Source: Utricularia gibba
Lineage: Eukaryota > Streptophyta > Magnoliopsida > Lamiales > Lentibulariaceae
NCBI GenBank assembly: GCA_002189035.1
Contig: NEEC01000011.1
Coordinates: 1,240,001 to 1,304,000, forward strand
DNA: 64,000 nt
Reading direction: 5' to 3'
Shown: one piece after another, positions 58,516 to 64,000 of the stretch
How positions within the stretch are numbered: position 1 is the first letter of the stretch
How the letters are laid out: each line of letters begins with the position of its first letter
Program-made: the position numbers and the translations under genes
Notes under the pieces: generated by a model
Seen by the model: the letters and a program-made list of their open reading frames with translations, nothing else
Told to the model about the DNA's origin: nothing
Database searches by the model: none

Positions 58516-60950
58516 CTAAATAGGAACAAAGAATGTTCCAAAGTCTGAACATTTTTCTGGCATCGGTTGGGTCAGGTATGCAGAGACTTGAGCACTGACT
58601 TTGATCACTTCTTCATCCTTGCTCTTCCTGTTCAAACTACACAAGTACTTCAATACTTTCATCCCTTTCGGCACTTGCCTCAAATAATCCACAGCCTTCA
58701 TGGTAATCATAGCAGAGTCCAAGGCTGAAATTATGGAGTCCTTCTCTTCTTGCCTTGCTCGAGCTTGTAATCTTCCAGGAAAAGGAGGCGTCTTCTTGAT
58801 CTCAACAACAGGTTCCCCTGCTGCTTTTCCTTGTTGTACCTTATCCTCAGAATTAACTTTAGAACCTTCAGCCACTTTACTATGACTTGCAGGGGCCCTT
58901 CGATGAGGTAGTTGCTTTCTCCCACGAAGTTCAATAGCAGAAATGTTTGCTTTCGGATTGGCATTGGACTGATATGGTAGTTTCCCTGAATTTCCTTTCA
59001 GTTCAACGAGCTCTATAGCAAGTTGGCCTATTTGCCTCTCAAGACTCTTCATCATTTCCTCAGATTTGGCATCCCTTTTTGCTTGTTCAGCATCACATCT
59101 GACCATGTTTTCCAACATCATCTTCATCATTTCTTCAGTTGAAAGGGATGGTTTAGCACCTTATGTGCTTGGCTGGTCGACTCTCTGATGTGGGGGTTGA
59201 TATGGCTTGCTTGGATACCTATTCCCCTGCTGAACACTTTGTCCTTGCTGAAACGAAATTGGTGGTGCTTTTTGTTGCTGCAGTTGAGTGAATCCCAGAT
59301 GTTGTGGATTTTCAACATTGGTGCTTCTCCAACTAAAATTGGGATGACTCCTCATAGGTTCGAAACACTGGTCATTCTTGGGTCTAAAATAATCAGCTCT
59401 ATTATTCACGTACCCCATTCCATTCACTCCTTCAAGTGGTTCTTCTAGATGTCCTTTCATGGAGCAATGATTAGGAGTATGTCCCAGAATGCCACAGACT
59501 TCACAAGGCACGGATTTTGCATGGACAAGAAATAAGCCTTTCACCATATCCTTCAATTCAGTAATATCCTTGTTGATGAGCCCCAGGAAGATAATGAAGT
59601 GTATTTAAAGAATAATGAGGAGTTTGTCCAAGTGAACACATTAGAGACAAAGATAATTCCACCAGGACCAATGACTAGAAGCAAGAGCAAAATGCTTGAA
59701 GATACACTTAAGGCTCTACTCAATACAATTGGAATCAAACATGGGCTTGAAAACATCCCATCAAAAGACCTCAACTACTTGAAGGTGGATTTACCTTAGA
59801 GCAATGGGTTTGTTAGACTTTTCTATTTCATTTAGTTTGGGCCAAGTAATGTTAGAGCCCAATCCTAAAGTATAAATACTCTAGAGATGTACTCTTTCAG
59901 GATCTTTAGTCATTTCATATATTTTGTGAGGATTCTCCTCTTCTTTGAGTGCTTGAACACTCTTAACTTATCAAGCTTTGAGCTTGTGGCATCCTAGGAT
60001 TATCAATTCCAATCCCTCTCTCTTTTCTGAAGTGTAGCTCCTAATTTTCTTTGTTTCGAAATCTGGTTGCAAGAGATTCATTCTCTTGAGGGTAGACTTG
60101 GGTGGGTTCTCTTCTAAGCTTCAAAATCACCTCTTGTTCGTGGGTTGCTAATCTCTATAGATTAGAGGGTCACATCACTTGTCATGTCTTGCCGCTTCAT
60201 CTTCTCTTAGCACTCCCATCTCATTCACTTGTCGCTGGGCTCGAGATCAAAACTGAGAATGTCTTGAATGTCCAAGCATTTCTTTAATCTTCTCCCAACC
60301 TTCAGATGGGGTCAGAGTCCTCATATTACCATGTGCAGCAGAATTCAACTTATCTCTTTGGGCAGTAGTCAAGCCCTTCAAAAAACACTTCACTCGCTTC
60401 AATTTATCAAATCCATGATGTGGGCAGCTCAAAAACGAGTTGTGAACCTGTCCCAATACTCATGTAGAGGCTCATCATAATCCTGAAAAATATTTTCAAT
60501 TTTGCTTCGAATTTCGTCTGCTCTAGAGGTAGGAAAAAATTGATTTAAAAATACTTTCTTCATTTCCATCCAACTTCTAATACTTCCAGGTTCAAGTGTG
60601 TTGAATCAAGTCTTGGCATGTCCTTCAGAGTGAATTGGAAGACTATGAGAAGTAAATCGTCCTCAGTCACGTCCTTGGGTCGTAGCACAGCTCCAACAGC
60701 AATACAATCATCAATGTGCATATGAGGATCCTCATTCTTGTTCCCATAATATTTAGGAAACAGAGCAAGGGTTCTTGGCCTCAACTCCAAATTAATTACT
60801 ACTGTAGAAAAGGTGATGCAATGCCCACGGTATCTATGATCTGGTGACTCATACTCTCCAATAGTCTTCTCCAAAATATTCACAAACTGCTAGTTATTTG
60901 GTGGGTTGTCAACCATCTCTATAGCTCTCAACTTAGCCTCCTGTTGACTT
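58516..60950 (-). pseudogene. Gag of the Athila-like element, interrupted by another element's tail
   Basis: The N-terminal gag part lies at 60560-60883 (LFPKYYGNKNEDPHMHIDD) and the capsid continues to about 60250 (CPHHGFDKL, FLKGLTTAQRDKLNSAAHG, WEKIKEM). After a foreign insert the gag resumes at 59571 with ITELKDMVKG, a CCHC zinc knuckle (CEVCGILGHTPNHC), a Gln/Pro-rich stretch, and the gag-to-pol linker at 58516-59130 (SLERQIGQLAIEL, PPFPGRLQ). Frameshifts occur near 59130 and around 60500. Confidence 0.85.
59581..60250 (+). mobile_element. Opposite-strand tail of another gypsy element nested in gag
   Basis: The plus strand reads an open frame PQEDNEVYLK..IIPPGPMTRSKSKMLED ending at 59799. 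The GPMTRSKAK-like motif is typical of the polyprotein end of several plant gypsy elements. A stretch of about 430 bp follows with AGTATAAATACTC and T-rich sequence that looks like an LTR. It divides the gag of the minus-strand element. The 5' side is missing, so this is a truncated copy; its exact ends are uncertain by some tens of bases. Confidence 0.65.
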
Positions 60951-61065
60951 TTTTGTGCTTCTTTCTAAGTAATTTTTTGGTCCTTTCGATCTCCAAATCA
61001 AGAGGTTCAAGTGGACCTGCAACAGAATGTAAATGCATTAACAACAAAGAAATTAACAGACACCA

Positions 61066-61084
61066 TTCCCCGGCAATGGCGCCA
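61066..61084 (-). promoter_or_regulatory. Primer-binding site of the Athila-like element
   Basis: TGGCGCCATTGCCGGGGAA on the minus strand, three bases inside the 5' LTR. It closely matches the TGGCGCCGTTGCCGGGGA site common in plant Athila/Tat elements, thought to be complementary to the 3' end of tRNA-Asp. Confidence 0.85.
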
Positions 61085-61087
61085 TTT

Positions 61088-62306
61088 TGATGAACGTTGG
61101 AATGGGTTTGTTAAATGTCGCGGTTTAGCACATTCAACGCATCAAAAGAAATTTATAAACCTAGCTATTCTACTACACAAATCATAGGAATTAATGTAGC
61201 GTGGCAAGAAAGGGTCAAATCCACAGGGAATGGTTGCAATTTCTTGAAGTTTATCACATTTACTGAAAACAGGGGGATTTTCTGGGTTTAGTTCTAACAC
61301 TGATAAGACCTAAAATAACAGTGACTGAAATAAACGAGTTGCAGCGATGAAAAGGGATCGAAATTAACGTGATGGTGCAGAAAACATAAAATAAAAGTAA
61401 TTTGGCAAGGATTTACATCAATGTCTGGCTCTTGTGTCACTCAAGAGAGCCCATAGGCTTAAACCCAGATTTGAAATGCTTAAAAACAGAGTAAGATTTT
61501 GCAGAAACAGAGTATGGGTTCGCAGGAACAATAAAAAGCGCGTTAAACTTAGGACCAAGCATGGAAAGAGTAAACAACAGCATGTTCATAAGCTAAAATA
61601 AGGTCTACAAAGAGTTTCCCGTTCACAACAAGGTACTGAAATACAGCAAAAAGCATAAAAACGAAGACAGTAACAGTAGCAAGTTCACGCAAAAATGGAA
61701 GTGCAGAAATCTGTAAATAAAAGAGTCAGGATGCTTCTGTGAGCTGTAAATCTACTGGAAATCGAAGTTCTGACCGGAAAGGTGGTGTAGAAACGCAGAT
61801 TTGGAGGTCGCCAGAGACGTTCGTCGGAGAAACGAAGTTCTCCTCACTCTTGCTCCCGCTCTTGTTCCCTCTGTGCACTCTGCGTGCATAGTGTTTTCTC
61901 TCTCTCCCTCCCTTTTCCCTTTTGCCGCTCAAAAGTAAGGGTAGCCTCGCCTTTTCCTCAGGCTTCTAGAAGGGAGATCTCTACTCCAAATCTTATCTTT
62001 GCAGAAGGGTGGCTGGTTTCAGCGAAAGTGGCTTTTGCACAGCTTTTTCTGTCCCTTCTGACTTGTCAACGCGAAAAATGCACTACTAAAGTACTAACTC
62101 TTATCCTGATAAGACTTAAAATATACACTAGACGAAATATTAGAGTTTTTCGGCTCAATTTTTGCCAATTGACCCTATTTTTACAATAAACACATTCTAA
62201 TAGACTAAATACGCAAAAGAAGACAATTTAGCACACTAATTAACATTTATCCCTACAAAACATACTTAAAAACATATATAAAAACACAACAAAAATGGTG
62301 TTATCA
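61088..62306 (-). repeat. 5' LTR of the Athila-like element (1219 bp)
   Basis: On the minus strand it begins TGATAACACCATTTTTG and ends ACGTTCATCA, giving TG..CA ends and TGAT/ATCA inverted termini. It pairs with 50262-51408. The TGATAACAC start resembles the start of the solo LTRs in this window. Confidence 0.88.
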
Positions 62307-63417
62307 TCAATCTTCATTATGAATCTAACCCAAGTGATGATCATATCAAGAAAAGATCATGTGATTCATCCACTAATTCCATATAGAGACTTGGTTTCAC
62401 ATATATTGATATCTCTAAGATTATTGGGAGTACTTCTAACATTTATATATTTGCTCTACTAAGTTGAGATCACTTAGTTTGATGATGATATCCAATTAAG
62501 AGGGACACACATTACCTTTCATTTGGTTATTGAGGTATAAATAATATTTCTAGACATTGAGGTCCTCGAGATACATTATAATAAAATTTTGTGATAATAT
62601 CTCTAATGCATAGAGTCTTCACGATGCCTTGTAGTGAGGTCCTTTGGCCGCATCATAAGTTACCTATAGAAAAAAGTTAGATGAATTCATATATATCATA
62701 AAAGCGGTTAGTTTTCTTTTTTAAGCATGTCATTGTTGTCTTCAAATGTTTGGAGGACTTTTACAGAATGCACTAATTGCAAAACCAAATACCTAGAAAA
62801 CTTGCTTCAATGCATGAGGATCCTGAACATTATCATCACCTCATTTAACCTTTATACATAGATTTGTTTTGCGAACCTCATTTAGATACCTAGGAATTTG
62901 TGTCGTCGATTACTCTACCATATCGAAGTTTGGCAGCATTTATCATACAAGTTTATGTTCATCATTTTTTCATGTTATAGCTCCATCTCTATTTAATGAT
63001 GATTTAGACATTTTTTATGGTCAACTTCTCATCTAGATCAATATTAAGTAAATGAGCTTATTTCATTTGTGTTCTATATCACTTCACCATAAATACCAAA
63101 ATACTCTAATACATCATTTTTTGCATGTAAATAAATTTTTTTAATGAATTTTAATGGATTAATTTTAAAATAAATATGAATGGCTTCTTTAACTTGCACC
63201 ATTTTCTAGGATTTCATTTACCCCACTGGTCGAAACAAGAACAACTTCCGAGATGTGGCGTGGCATTCTTGCGATTTTCCAATAGATGAAACTTCAATTA
63301 ATTAATGTTATGTTTATGAGAATAGAGTCAAATGTGATTTCACGTATCACTAAAACTTACAGATCATTTGAAGTCATTTTATACATAAAGCAAAACAAAA
63401 CACCCTGATATTTGTAT
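62307..63417. other. Intergenic region between the Athila-like element and the partial PPR gene
   Basis: AT-rich with no supportable gene. The last part should be the 3' UTR of the minus-strand PPR gene. Confidence 0.5.
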
Positions 63418-64000
63418 TCATCCTATTCCAGCAAACTTTCTAAATGCCTGAACCTGCTGAATCCTCCATTTCTGAGTGTCGTCTTTGGCATCTGAAGTAT
63501 TTAGTCTCCAGTAGAGATTCCTGTGCTTCTTCAGAAACTCTACCGCGTACATTTCCTTGTCCATGAACATTTTAGTGGCCTTCATCAACCCAATTATCTC
63601 CATAACCCTTTCGAAGTATCCTCCTCGGAGAAAACTTATCAACATAAGTTCATACAAGTCTCTGTCCTCTAATTTGTTGTTGTGATTCTGCACACTCCTC
63701 TTGATGTCACCCCAGAGAAAGGTGATTTCCCGATAAGCTTCTAGTGTGGAATACCCACAAGTCAGATGGAAATAAGTAGTAGCATTTGGCTGGATGTTCA
63801 ACTTTTGCATTTTTCGGTACACTGCTTTTGCTTCTTCCATCATCCCAGCCTTTGAAAAGAAGTAGATGGAGGAGTTGAACTCGTGAACTGAAGGAGTAAT
63901 TAAGTTTTCTTCTTCCTTGATGCTTTGGATGATGGAATTAGATAAATTTGTGCATAATTTCTCCTCATTCACACACCTTACCATCGATCCAGATGTAATG
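63418..64000 (-). CDS. PPR protein, C-terminal part, At4g17616-like (runs off the window)
   Basis: Partial P-class pentatricopeptide repeat protein, probably organellar. The frame is open to the window edge (ITSGS before the first internal Met), so the N-terminus is missing. One clear PPR motif reads EFNSSIYFFSKAGMMEEAKA, ending IQPN, and the next reads TTYFHLTCGYSTLEAYREI. Then come LYELMLISFLRGGYFERVMEI and a basic C-terminal tail (KHRNLYWRLNTSDAK, QVQAFRKFAGIG). The stop is at 63418. The tail reminds me of Arabidopsis At4g17616, from memory only. No frame damage is visible in the 194 codons present. Confidence 0.85.
   Translation of the reverse strand, partial: ITSGSMVRCVNEEKLCTNLSNSIIQSIKEEENLITPSVHEFNSSIYFFSKAGMMEEAKAVYRKMQKLNIQPNATTYFHLTCGYSTLEAYREITFLWGDIKRSVQNHNNKLEDRDLYELMLISFLRGGYFERVMEIIGLMKATKMFMDKEMYAVEFLKKHRNLYWRLNTSDAKDDTQKWRIQQVQAFRKFAGIG

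Larger units (their letters stand above)
50262..62306 (-). mobile_element. Athila-like Ty3/gypsy LTR retrotransposon, about 12 kb, decayed
   Basis: A complete-layout but dead element on the minus strand: 5' LTR (61088-62306), primer-binding site (61066-61084), gag, protease, RT, RNase H, integrase (60950 to 54945), a long extra 3' ORF region (54649-52494), a non-coding stretch, and the 3' LTR (50262-51408). The PBS (TGGCGCCATTGCCGGGGAA) and the presence of an extra 3' region after integrase fit the Athila lineage. The LTRs differ at many positions and by an indel near the U3 start, so insertion is not recent. Frameshifts and stops are in every coding block. A flanking duplication could not be confirmed because the 3' LTR outer end is eroded. 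Confidence 0.88.

Noticed and set aside
1-64000. CRISPR arrays, operons, rRNA or a novel multigene system
   Set aside because: This is plant nuclear DNA. No regularly spaced repeats, rRNA motifs or functionally linked gene cluster were found.

Overview
The window is nuclear DNA of a flowering plant, most likely a eudicot. Its genes have spliced exons with GT..AG introns, AT-rich spacers, plant-specific gene families (IDD zinc finger, BASIC PENTACYSTEINE, plant LRR receptor kinase, P-class PPR proteins) and typical plant transposon families. I cannot name the species.

Layout. An LRR receptor-like kinase gene lies at 3.1-5.4 kb (+) and carries a one-base frameshift in the APE region of the kinase. 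After a long spacer come two transcription-factor genes on the minus strand: a four-exon IDD gene of the IDD14/15/16 (SHOOT GRAVITROPISM 5) type at 12.2-13.8 kb, and a class I BBR/BPC GAGA-binding gene at 16.6-17.5 kb. A Tourist-like MITE with TTA target duplications sits at 20.1-21.1 kb. A hAT element with perfect 8-bp duplications spans 21.4-25.1 kb, and its transposase relic is split by a 1.4-kb solo LTR. A PIF/Harbinger relic with both of its genes lies at 27.7-30.4 kb. The five-exon SmF (snRNP F) gene is at 35.0-36.2 kb (+).

A second solo LTR (38.7-40.1 kb) and a hAT-type MITE (40.3-41.5 kb) precede an intact intronless P-class PPR gene at 42.4-44.7 kb (-). About 320 bp upstream of the PPR start codon is a copia LTR facing the gene, followed by its decayed pol (45.2-47.0 kb). 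Then come a 5'-truncated third copy of the solo LTR, a deleted and fused second Harbinger relic (48.4-49.7 kb), and a 12-kb Athila-like Ty3/gypsy element on the minus strand (50.3-62.3 kb). This last element has two LTRs, a primer-binding site, gag, protease, RT, RNase H, integrase and an extra 3' ORF region. Its gag is interrupted by an opposite-strand tail of another gypsy element. The 3' end of another PPR gene (-) closes the window.

The five host genes with visible starts and the partial PPR gene are unrelated single genes; nothing points to an operon-like cluster or a new biological system. The main value of the window is a readable record of nested transposon insertion, solo-LTR formation and deletion. 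It also offers a few host-gene questions: the RLK frameshift, the copia LTR as a possible PPR promoter, and a 6-nt first coding exon in SmF.
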